DNA of 64,000 bases from Takakia lepidozioides (lineage: Eukaryota > Streptophyta > Takakiopsida > Takakiales > Takakiaceae). A program made the position numbers and the translations under genes. Positions 12,240 to 20,846 of the stretch are shown piece after piece. The stretch is taken from NCBI GenBank assembly GCA_030704615.1, contig CM060732.1, positions 44,993,053-45,057,052 of the forward strand, in the 5' to 3' direction. Below the pieces are notes generated by a model. It worked only from the letters and a program-made list of their open reading frames with translations. It searched no databases and was not told the origin of the DNA. Numbering within the stretch: position 1 is the first letter of the stretch; each line of letters opens with the position of its first letter.

Positions 12240-12830
12240 GATGTTGTGACAGGGCAAGCCTTTCTTCCATGCCAAAATGCCTTACATGATGTATATCTTG
12301 GGGCAACTGTACATGATGTAGAATGAAGTCGCAGTCAGTCTTGTCATGCCTAAAGTGATCACTTGGTTGCATGTTTGAAGTCTGATTTACTACAGGCTGG
12401 GCCAGCAAGAGTCCTATGTGCACAGGTCCTGAATATATACAATGACAAACTGTTCTTACATACCCAGAAGGCCTTGCACGATGCATGCTTTGGGGTGCTA
12501 ACATTTGGCCAAATGTGAAGATGCAATATGGCTTACCATGCCCAAGAAGTGTACTTGGTGGCAGGCCTGAAGTGTAATTAATTGCAAGCTGGTCCTTCCT
12601 GCTGCCGGTGTGAACACTCACTGAATGTGTTGTAGGGCAGACTGTTCTTACCTACTTTGCATAATGCTTGTCTTGGATCACCTCAAGGTACTTGTGTATA
12701 CATATCTTTGGATCTGTAATGTGGCAAGATACTCTTATATGCCCATGATATCTTGCATGGTGTATATCTTATGGATAACTATGGATGATGTAATCTGAGG
12801 CTGCAATCTGACTTATATTGTGCAAGAGGG
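12240..12830. repeat. Strongly diverged repeats of about 100-200 bp
   Basis: A phrase of the form 'tcttacatgcccanaatgccttgcatgatgtatatctt' recurs near 12255, 12445, 12635 and 12730, with interspersed 'gatgatgtaatctgaagctgcagtctgact'-like text. No coding frame follows the repeats. They lie between the two homologous blocks of the flanking dispersed repeat and have no counterpart in copy B. Confidence 0.5.
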
Positions 12831-13125
12831 TCACTTGGGTACATGACATGAATATGATTATGAACATACCCCGCCCTCCCACCTTGTTTTATCATGACTG
12901 AATGGGTGGCGTCACGTGGCATGTTATGACAAGACTGGAAATGTTAGATGGTGCCCTATCATGGGGCAGTTTATATCTTTAATTGACAATGACCCTAGTT
13001 GGTCTTGTCCATGTCTTGACATGACATGAATATCTTCCCACTCTTCCTGTTCCAGTGTACTTGATGGTTTTTGTACACACTATCTACCGTCTTCCTTTCT
13101 TGTTATTGCCTCACAAGTTGCTTGG

Positions 13126-13887
13126 ATGGCCTGGCAAAAAGCCAACAAGGCCATATCTGAATGGAAAGATGAGCTTAAGGCCCTTGGATATCAGCTGCCC
13201 CTGCCCCCTCCTATTTTAGCAATACAAGCCACATTTGCACAAGTCAAATCAGGCGAATTTCACGCTGTTGTACAAAAGCTGGAATCTGAAGCTATTGAAG
13301 ATGCCGGTGATAACCGACCTGTCTTATTACTTGAAACACTAGCTTTGGAGGATTGGGTTGCTCTTGGTATTATGGTAAACAAGAATGGGATGTGGCTGGA
13401 AAAACTCCAGAAATACCATTCTAGGTTACTGGAAGTATTAGAAGATGATGCTACTGAGATTGCTGCTTGGGAAAAGAAAGGCTCCTCGATTGAGGATGCC
13501 CTTCGGCTGGCTAACAATGAAGATGCCTTACATGTGTCCACCCAGAAGTCCTCGACCACTGTTGAAAAGGAATTTGTACCCACAGTGAGCAATCACCCAA
13601 TTTTGGGTTTTATGGACGTACCGGATGAAGAGAAGGAGGCTGTAAAAGACTTTTTTGATCAGGTCGTGCTTTCTCAAGTGGAACAGGATCGGGTTGCAGG
13701 GGCTACACCAGGTAACCAGCAATTCGTCCCTTGGTTACCCCCTAGGGCAGTTGAGCTTGAGGTTGCCAATAATGACCATATGATGTGGCATCCATTGGCC
13801 AACATCAATCTGCTGGCCCCTATTTCGGTTGATATGTGGGTCAAATGGGGCAACATAACACCAACCGAACGAAACCAATGTGCATAG
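13126..13887 (+). CDS. Unrecognised ORF of a repeated, probably mobile, unit
   Basis: The 253-codon frame starts MAWQKANKAISEWKDELKAL and has no domain I can name. It is hydrophilic and rich in Glu, Asp and Leu with a Pro-rich patch (LPLPPPIL). A second, shorter version lies at 15001-15237 and keeps the reading frame with conservative changes (FHAVVQKLE against FHATLQKLE; GDNRPVLLLETLALEDWVAL against GDNRPVFLLETLALDDWVAL). The unit was therefore once protein-coding. After the TAG at 13885-13887 the frame stays open for about 50 more codons (DAKDSFQRLKKEPIALAWPL), so the stop may be a later nonsense mutation. Its place inside a dispersed repeat suggests a transposon-encoded protein; the function is unknown. 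Confidence 0.55.
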   Translation: MAWQKANKAISEWKDELKALGYQLPLPPPILAIQATFAQVKSGEFHAVVQKLESEAIEDAGDNRPVLLLETLALEDWVALGIMVNKNGMWLEKLQKYHSRLLEVLEDDATEIAAWEKKGSSIEDALRLANNEDALHVSTQKSSTTVEKEFVPTVSNHPILGFMDVPDEEKEAVKDFFDQVVLSQVEQDRVAGATPGNQQFVPWLPPRAVELEVANNDHMMWHPLANINLLAPISVDMWVKWGNITPTERNQCA

Positions 13888-14099
13888 GATGCCAAAGACA
13901 GCTTCCAAAGGTTAAAAAAAGAGCCAATTGCCCTTGCATGGCCTCTACAGACCTTTTACTATAAACTTTGTAACCAAGGCGAGAACTTGACCTTTCGAAC
14001 CAAGAATGACTTACCTACTGGTTCAGCCAGATGTAAGAATCACAAAAGTCAGCTGTTTAACTGGCATAGGCCTTACATTCGATGTAATTGTGGGTCTGG

Positions 14100-15237
14100 G
14101 AATGCATCATCTGGCTGTGTTGGCATGTGTCGTACCCATGCTGGACGAGCACCTGGGGGGGGCGCGAAGGCGGCGCCTTGTCTCTCTTGTAACGGGAAAC
14201 ACCGCTTTGAACGCAGTGGCATCTTCCCTCCTCTGGCTTTTTTTGTGCTTAACAAGGGTGCTTATGATGGGAAGTTCTCTCCCTCCTTTCTAGTGCCTTG
14301 CGATTGTGCCTGCTTTGCTTCATTGCTTATGTGCTTTGTGGAGGCAGCTTGCTGCGGGTGGTGATGGCGCATAACCCTCTTCCCCAATCGCTTAAGGTGC
14401 CTTTGGAGTTTAGGGATTCTCATGTTCTTATCTCTTTCTCTTGCTTTTGAGTTTCTTAGTTGACATCGATGACAAGTGTGAGGGTCTGTGATTCACCTGG
14501 GGTTCCACAATCCTCACTAACCTGTTGGTTTTTGTGGGGGCTTGTGATGGGACCAATGGCTGAAATGGTAAGCTGCTGGTATATGTACAGGCTGAACCAA
14601 GAGGCCTTGCAGCCTGCACAGGGACAACAATATCTTATCTTGTCCCATACAAGAACAAACCCCGCCCTCCCACCCTGTTTTGTCTTGGATGATTGGATGG
14701 TGTTTTTTGGGATGATTTGACAAGACTGGAAATGTAAGATAGTGCCCTATCCAGGGCTGTTTATGTCTTTAATTGACAATGACACTTATGGGTCATGTCC
14801 ATGTCTTGACATGACGTGAATATCTTCTCTCTCTCCCTGTTCCAGTGTACTTAGTGGTGTTTGTACACACTATCTACCATCTTCTTTTCTTGTTTCTGAT
14901 TCACCATGGTATCATACTGACATGGTTTTTTGGCTGACCTGGCAGAAAGCCAACAAGGCTGTGCTTTGAATGGAAGGATGAGCTTAAAGCACTCGGATAT
15001 CAGCTGCCCCTACCGCCTCCAATTCTAGCGGTGCAAGCTACACTTGCACAGATTAAACCAGGTGACTTCCATGCCACCTTACAAAAGCTGGAATTTGAAG
15101 CTTTCGAAGACGCCGGTGATAATCGGCCTGTCTTCTTACTTGAGACCTTAGCTTTGGATGATTGGGTTGCTCTTGGCATTTCAGCGAACAAGAATGGGAA
15201 GTGGTTGGAAAAAATCCAGAAGTCCATTCTAAGTTGA
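14100..15237 (+). pseudogene. Copy B of the repeated unit, with truncated ORF
   Basis: This is a second copy of the unit spanning 11129-13430, lacking most of the 11.65-12.85 kb interior. 14137-14550 matches 11220-11600; 14641-15237 matches 12865-13437, including 'cttaattgacaatgac', 'ccatgtcttgacatgac' and 'tgtacacactatctacc'. The protein frame corresponding to 13126-13437 can be read at 14930-15237, but it is shifted near 14965 and ends at TGA 15235. After that, homology to copy A stops and the En/Spm-like gene begins. Confidence 0.65.
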
Positions 15238-15256
15238 TGGAGATTCTGGATGATGA

Positions 15257-16344
15257 GTGGAAGGGGTGAGTGTGCATGCGGGGGAGGGCAGTGGGGTAAC
15301 AAAGGGGCAGGGGAAGGAGGCTACAAAGAAGGGAGAGGGTGGGAAGAAGAACATGCCCTTGGCGATACATGACGTGGAGTTGGCAAAGATCGTGGTGCCA
15401 CCGGTGGAGGTGAATCGCCATGGTGACCCCTGCGGTGTGTTCTGGGAGGCTATGAAGAAGCCAGCCTTCGAACTCGCAATGAGGTGGTTCCCTTTGTACA
15501 TCGAGTGGGCTGATCAGCACTTTGGCGCGAAGCGGGCGTATGCCCGTGAGTTAGACCGCCGGTTTCCGGGCAATTGGAGTGACACAAGGGTGATGGAGAT
15601 GGTGGGGCGAAACTTGAAAGACAGGAGGTACCGTGCCAGACAGATCATTCGGAGGGCAATGGAAAAGGGGGCCACACCCAAACCACCTTATGGAATTACA
15701 CAGGTTGGCAAATCCTGAATCATGTCACCTTCCATTTGTCGCATGTGCATTAATGAGGTGTATTCAATGCAACGTATGTGTGTAATTCACTAATTGTTGG
15801 GGGGAGGGGGGGGGGGCATAGGTATCGTGGGATGCACTCATTGCGGGAGAGACTGATGCCGCAAACAAGGCCAAATTTGATCGGGCACGCGAAGCAACAA
15901 CAGTCCGCCTTGATAGGCACGAATCCACACACAAGTGGGGCGCCGGCAGATCCAAGGGTTTTCTCTTGCGATTTGTAAGTCGTACTTCCCTATGGATTTT
16001 GTTATGTCTTCTTTCTGGCTCCATCATCGCGAAGAACTGACTTTAATTTGTGGCATGTGTAGCAACGCACGTTTGAGAGGAAGCCATCTCCGGTAGAGTA
16101 CAACTACGCCAAGGAGCATGGTTGGCAATCCCTCATGAAGAACATGGCCAACACGGAGGGGATGAGTGCACTATAGGGCACTAGTATGGATGAGGTCGGG
16201 GGTCATGGCCAGGGATTGGATGAGAGCTCTGTGGGACTTAGGGGAACGCCGCCTCATTTAGGTGCTCTGGCAAAGGGCGCGGAGTCATCAGGCTCATCGG
16301 ATAGCTCTGAGTCCTCCACTGAGGATGAGGATGAGGATGACTAG
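15257..16344 (+). pseudogene. En/Spm (CACTA)-like transposon gene, three exons, in-frame stop
   Basis: Phase-consistent exons are 15257-15703 (start uncertain), 15822-15974 and 16063-16176. They read through PPVEVNRHGDPCG, AFELAMRWFPLYIEW, LDRRFPGNWSDTR, RYRARQIIRRAMEKG, then SWDALIAGETDAANKAKFD, REATTVRLDRHESTHKWGAG, and KPSPVEYNYAKEHGWQSLMK. The order of motifs resembles the Ptta/En/Spm plant transposase-associated family. That is from memory, not a search. A TAG at 16174-16176 interrupts the frame. The same frame then stays open to 16342-16344 with an acidic serine-rich tail (SSGSSDSSESSTEDEDEDD), which looks like the true C-terminus. A CACTA terminus lies just downstream in the right place. 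Confidence 0.6.
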
Positions 16345-16619
16345 TCCTAGTCCATGTAGGTCCTGGGGTCAGCCTACTGAACCCTTGTGAGCTTTTCAGC
16401 TCATTTCTTGTAAATATATTTCCATCTTTCCATCTTTTCATCTTCCATCTTATTCATGTGTCGCACCGTCCTCACCCTCGATTCATGCTTGCTCAATTGT
16501 GTATCTGCTAAATCGGAGAAATGGAACTGTAAGGTCTCCCATCCCCAAAAACAAAACCAGGCAAAAAACAAAAAACCACCCCCAATTCACCCCCAAAATC
16601 AACCCCCAACCCCCAGGCT

Positions 16620-17296
16620 GCCCTCGCAACTACAGGACGTCACCAATGGCGACGTGCTTTTTGGGCGAGGGTCGCAAGCCGCGATGGTCGGGCGTCACAA
16701 AACTCATTTGCGGGCGGCAACGCCCGACACCCCCTGCGACGTGTTTTTTTGGTCCGGGGGTCGTAAGCCGCGACGCCCTGGCGTCGCGGAGCCCGCCACC
16801 CTGCCTGCGCCACGTTTTTTTTTTTAAAATATTAAATATATAAAAGAAACGACACCAGCGCGTTGCGAAACCCCACGCTCGGGCGTGGCGGAGCCTGACT
16901 CCTGCTCCTGTTGTTTTCTTTTGCCACGCCCAATAGTCGCTTGACGTACCACCCAACTTTCGCCACGTGTTTTTGGGTTTTAGGATGGGACTCCCGGGCA
17001 GGTTAGAAAAAAAAAGGGATGCGATGCCAAGTCGGCGCCCCCACCAACGCCGTCGGCTGGAGGGCCGCGACGGCAAGACGTCGCTCGAAGAAGGCCCCTG
17101 CCATTGGCGCGGACGGCCTGAAAAGCGACGTCCGGCAGTCGCGGGAGTTGGGGCGGGGGCTCGCGACGCCCATACGTCACATTTTTGCGACGGCCGGGCG
17201 ACGCAAATTCTGCGCCTGTCCCCTGCCCGAAATGGGCGTTTTCTCGACGCTGCGGCGTGGCTCGGGCGTCGCAAAGGTCCCCATTTTCCTGTAGTG
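16620..17296 (-). mobile_element. Subterminal region and terminus of a CACTA (En/Spm) DNA transposon
   Basis: At 17279-17296 the minus strand reads CACTACAGGAAAATGGGG, the hallmark terminal inverted repeat of CACTA elements (family consensus CACTACAAGAAAA). The 650 bp inward are very GC-rich and crowded with GCGACGCC/GGCGTCGC motifs in both orientations, as expected for subterminal transposase-binding repeats. The opposite terminus was not found by eye. The upstream En/Spm-like gene at 15.2-16.3 kb probably belongs to this element. Long frames here (for example minus 16630-17274) are products of high GC, not genes. Confidence 0.75.
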
Positions 17297-17387
17297 CTTG
17301 TAGTTGGGCAGTAGAGGCACGAAGTTCTTGCATCTGGAGCTGAAGATTCTGCAATATGGCGACCATTTCCGCAAATGTGCCTTCCAT
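17297..17387 (-). pseudogene. First codons of a retrotransposon gag-like gene, cut by the CACTA element
   Basis: On the minus strand an ATG at 17387 opens a frame (MEGTFAEMVAILQNLQLQM, then QELRASTAQLQ) like the Gln/Leu-rich starts of Ty3-type gag proteins. After about 30 codons it runs straight into the CACTA terminus at 17296. It sits 38 bp after the end of an LTR-like segment (17426-18238), the usual place for gag, so the CACTA element appears to have jumped into this retroelement. Confidence 0.5.
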
Positions 17388-17425
17388 CTTAACTATTTAA
17401 GGAACAAACTTTAGTCTCGCCAAAC

Positions 17426-18238
17426 TGTCAAGGACAAGAACATGACTGAACACAAACAAGAGATCAGATTAGAGATACAAGACTCGACAAGAAGTCAAGG
17501 TCGGCGTGGCCGAATGCATGATGAGTAAATATGAATCAAAGACGATCTTTATAACAATGAACAAGAGTACAAGATATTGGAACATGACTTGAATACTGAA
17601 ATGTTGGAAACTGGACTGGAGTACCTGATACTGGAAACTGGGCTAGAGTACTGGAACTGGACTGGAGTACTGTGAACTGGAAACAAGAGTAGCTTGAACT
17701 GGTGTTGGCGAGACTGAAGAGTGTCCAGTCTCGCCTCCTATATATACTGGCTACTAGGAGGTTCCCTAAGAGGCTTCCCCAAAGGAGGTTTCTTGATGGA
17801 GAAGTTTGCTCCAAAGGAAGCTTCATGAGTAGTTTCCCAAGTTACTCTCGGTAATTTGGTAAACTCCCGGTAACTTGGTAACTTATGGTAACTTATGGTA
17901 GATCGTGGTAGATCACGGTAACTTTCGATAACATGGTAACTTAGTAACTTCTGGTATTTACTCCTGATAAGTTCCTCTGGGCTATGTCCGTGACATACAC
18001 TGGCTACTAGGAAGTTCCCTAAGAGACTTCCCCCATGGAGGTTTCTTGATGGAGAAGTTTTCTCCAAATGAAACTTCTTGAGCAGTTTCCCAAGTTACTC
18101 TTGGTAATTTGGTAAACTCCATGTAACTTGGTAACTAATGGTAACTAATGGTAAATCATGGTAACTTTTGGTAACATAGTAACTTGGTAACTTCTGGTAT
18201 TTGCTCTTGGTAAGTTCATCTGGGCTATGTCCATGACA
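17426..18238 (-). mobile_element. LTR of a minus-strand retrotransposon with an internal tandem repeat
   Basis: The segment is bounded by TGTCA...TGACA (TG..CA ends). It has a TATATATA box near 17740 (minus strand) and lies directly before a gag-like start. Inside are two direct copies of about 245-255 bp (about 17738-17995 and 17996-18238), each with 'ctggctactagga' and 'aggtttcttgatggagaagtt', and each ending 'gggctatgtcc.tgaca'. A simple GTAACTTGGTAACTNNTGG motif is repeated within each. Only one LTR is visible; the other would lie beyond the CACTA insertion. Confidence 0.6.
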
Positions 18239-20846
18239 GAAGACATTGCCTCGTCACCATTAGAACTTGTTTGGCTCACAAGCCTTTTTCTCCCTCAATT
18301 TGACAGATCTCACCCAAAACAAAAAACACCCATCCTCACCTGTTTTGAAGCGCGTCATACCACTCTTACCCAACTCACCACCACCATGGGTCACCGACTC
18401 CTAACCCCAAGCGAATTCACCCTGAAACACTGCAGGTCTAAGGGAAAAACCAGTCGATACCTTCATTACCTTCGTACCCTATTCTGCCACCCCTCAACAT
18501 CATGTACCCTTGAATGTGAGATCGTTTGCTTACACTTTCCCCACACCCCTCAAGACTTACTACCCCAATGCATATCAGCCCCAGCAGCCTCCATATTTCA
18601 GAAACTTAAAAGCTCATATGATGCTAATAATTACACACCCCCCGACTCCAATTCACCATTCAAGCCACCCTCCAGTCACAACGCCGCATTATGCCATGAT
18701 AGTCCCCAACTCCCATGCACCTCCTCTAATGTCACCTCAGAGACCCCCACCCACCCCCAACCAACGTGCCCCACAACTTGCTTACATAACCCTAAAAATC
18801 CCAATGCCTTCGTCATAGAAGCTATTCTAGGAATTAAAACCTAGACATCCATAGACCCCTTTGGAGCCACATGTGTGGATATAATTTATTATTATAGATG
18901 GGCAGGCTTCCCATCAGATGACAACACATGGCAAATTGAAGATGACCTCTTTGGGTCACACGATGACTCTGACATGCCCACAACCTTACCCTCCTCACTA
19001 CTTTTCACAAACGGGGCCAACATTAATTACCTGACACATATACATTAATAGCACGCTTCCCCTACCCAATCTGTAGACTCCCGATACATACATAATCCAA
19101 TAACTTCCTTTAACATACACATACACACGACCGAATGCAACCCCGATAAAGACATTGACCATGACCCCCCCCCCCACGCTATGTATTGGCCCCCATTTTT
19201 CCAATATCTATGCTCAATATGGTCGTTACATTGGTCTAATTCCCAACGACAGACTCATATGGTTATGGGAAAACCGACGGCTCCCTCACCAAATCTAATG
19301 CCGGATATGGAGTATACCACGCTGCCACTAACCGGGGCATCGCCCTCAGACTTCTTGGTCCTGCCACCATATTACGTGTTGAACTTATGGCCATCTTCGA
19401 AGCACTTTATCTGATAGATGCATTCCCTCTTTCATACTACATCTTTACAGATAACCTTACCTCACTGTTGCTTATCCGGAATCACATCTTCCGTCCCTCC
19501 TCCCACCATCATCACCCAGACTGCAACCTCAATACAACCATTGTCAACCTCGTTATTTCCAAGGGCCACCATGTCCACCTCCTCAAGGTTTGCTCACACA
19601 CTAGCATCCAGGGTGATGAGGCTGTGGACATGTTTGCTCAAACATGCACCTCTAAACCCCCAGTGGACTCCACAGACGATCCTATTCACATTGCTCATAC
19701 CCGTCCCTTCTGGTTCATACACCCAGTCCCAGATCCCCCCACACCCAGACCGTCCGTAATCTTATGACCACTCACACCCGTGGAGCTAACAAACAAGCCA
19801 TAACATCTATAAGCCACACCAAAGTCACATTCAGAAAAGGACCCAGTCCATAGTCCTCCATCATGAGCTATCAAACCACTTTTGGCACACCAAAGCCACT
19901 ACTGATGCACAAATCCGATAAACACTCAAATTCAGATACATCCAATACATGGGCCACCAGCGTAAACACATCTTCTGGCCACATCTTTTCCCATCCCTAT
20001 ATTGCCTATTATGCTCAAATACCCACCATACGCGACACCTGGCCACACCTCCTTAGCCAATGTACCCATCCAATCATTCATGGCTTTCATATCACCCTCC
20101 ACAATTACACAGTCTGGCAGATCTATAAACTCCTTCTGAGCCGCGCTGAAAGCAGGTGGTTCTCATTCATTAACGCCAACACCTACCAAGGCCGACTGCC
20201 AGACCACACTCTACCACCATGGTTGCTCCCATGTACATGTACCCGCCCACCATGCACCTGCCCCGCCAGACTCTGCCCTGATATTCTACTTGTCCAAGGC
20301 CTACCCACTAACACCCCACCACCCACTACACCATCCCCACAACTCACCATCCACTTCATCAAATTTACATATTGTCATGATCGCTACCCCAATGACTCGA
20401 TCTTGGAAAAACGACAAAAATATGTTCTGCTCATCCTTGCAATTCGCCGTACGGGCTGGATTACCGGCCCACTAACTGTCATCACTACCAGAATTAGAGG
20501 CCGCATACATAATGCCAGTATCAACGTTATACATAACAACTTCAAAATCCCCATCCCCCATTCATAAATGTTTCAAAACAATCCACCTCACGGCACTCCG
20601 ATCCTTCACAGCTATTATTACCAACAAACGGCAACTGGAATCCAACTCTACATCGGTACCCTAGGTACCTAGGGTACCGCTGGGTCCCTTACGATACCAT
20701 AAATGCCTCTATACCCTCGGTTACTTGGTGTCCTACATGACACCTATTCTCTTATAGGGCCCACCCCCGAAAGGGGGCAGTAGCCGTAAGGTGAAGTGGC
20801 TCTTAATTATGTCGGCTTCGGCCGGAATCTTCTCTCTCTCTCTCAA
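18239..20846 (+). mobile_element. Non-LTR retrotransposon 3' part with chromodomain-like, RNase H, zinc knuckle and nuclease-like segments
   Basis: Frames follow in one direction with a few breaks. 18240-18950 ends in a chromodomain-like stretch (AFVIEAILGIKT, stop 18842, then YYYRWAGFPSDDNTWQIEDD). 19272-19640 is an RNase H domain with TDGSL, ELMAIFEAL, YIFTDNLTS and GDEAVD, matching the D-E-D-D pattern. 19860-20110 has QYMGHQRK and a CLLC...WPHLLSQCTHPIIH knuckle. 20346-20560 has HFIKFTYCHDRYPND, which resembles the restriction-like endonuclease region of some non-LTR elements (inference). No reverse transcriptase is present, so the copy is 5' truncated. The 3' end has hairpins (cccccgaaaggggg, ggcttcggcc) and a CT tract. 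The large duplication starts inside its RNase H frame. Confidence 0.7.
20655..20678. repeat. Perfect 24-bp palindrome at the 3' end of the non-LTR element
   Basis: The sequence ggtaccctaggt continues as its exact reverse complement acctagggtacc. It lies between the last open codons of the element and its 3' hairpin region. It could be a structural element of the retrotransposon RNA 3' end. The same palindrome sits at 37420-37443 in the second duplicate. Confidence 0.9.

Noticed and set aside
16500-17296. Possible CRISPR-like or tandem array because of repeated GCGACGC motifs
   Set aside because: The motifs are in both orientations with irregular spacing and end in a CACTA terminus, the pattern of transposon subterminal repeats in a plant genome.
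16630-17314. Long frames on both strands in the GC-rich stretch (up to 214 codons)
   Set aside because: They consist of Arg/Ala/Pro-rich translation of the GCGACGCC repeats of a CACTA end; high GC removes stop codons by chance.
13885-18844. Recoding or an alternative genetic code because several transposon frames continue after TAG
   Set aside because: Other genes here (TRM2-like gene ending in TAG, HACL in TAA) use stops normally, and the continuing frames are in mobile-element remnants where nonsense mutations are expected.
19861-20046. Minus-strand 61-codon frame identical in both duplicates
   Set aside because: It is antisense to the zinc-knuckle part of the non-LTR element, and identity only reflects the recent duplication.
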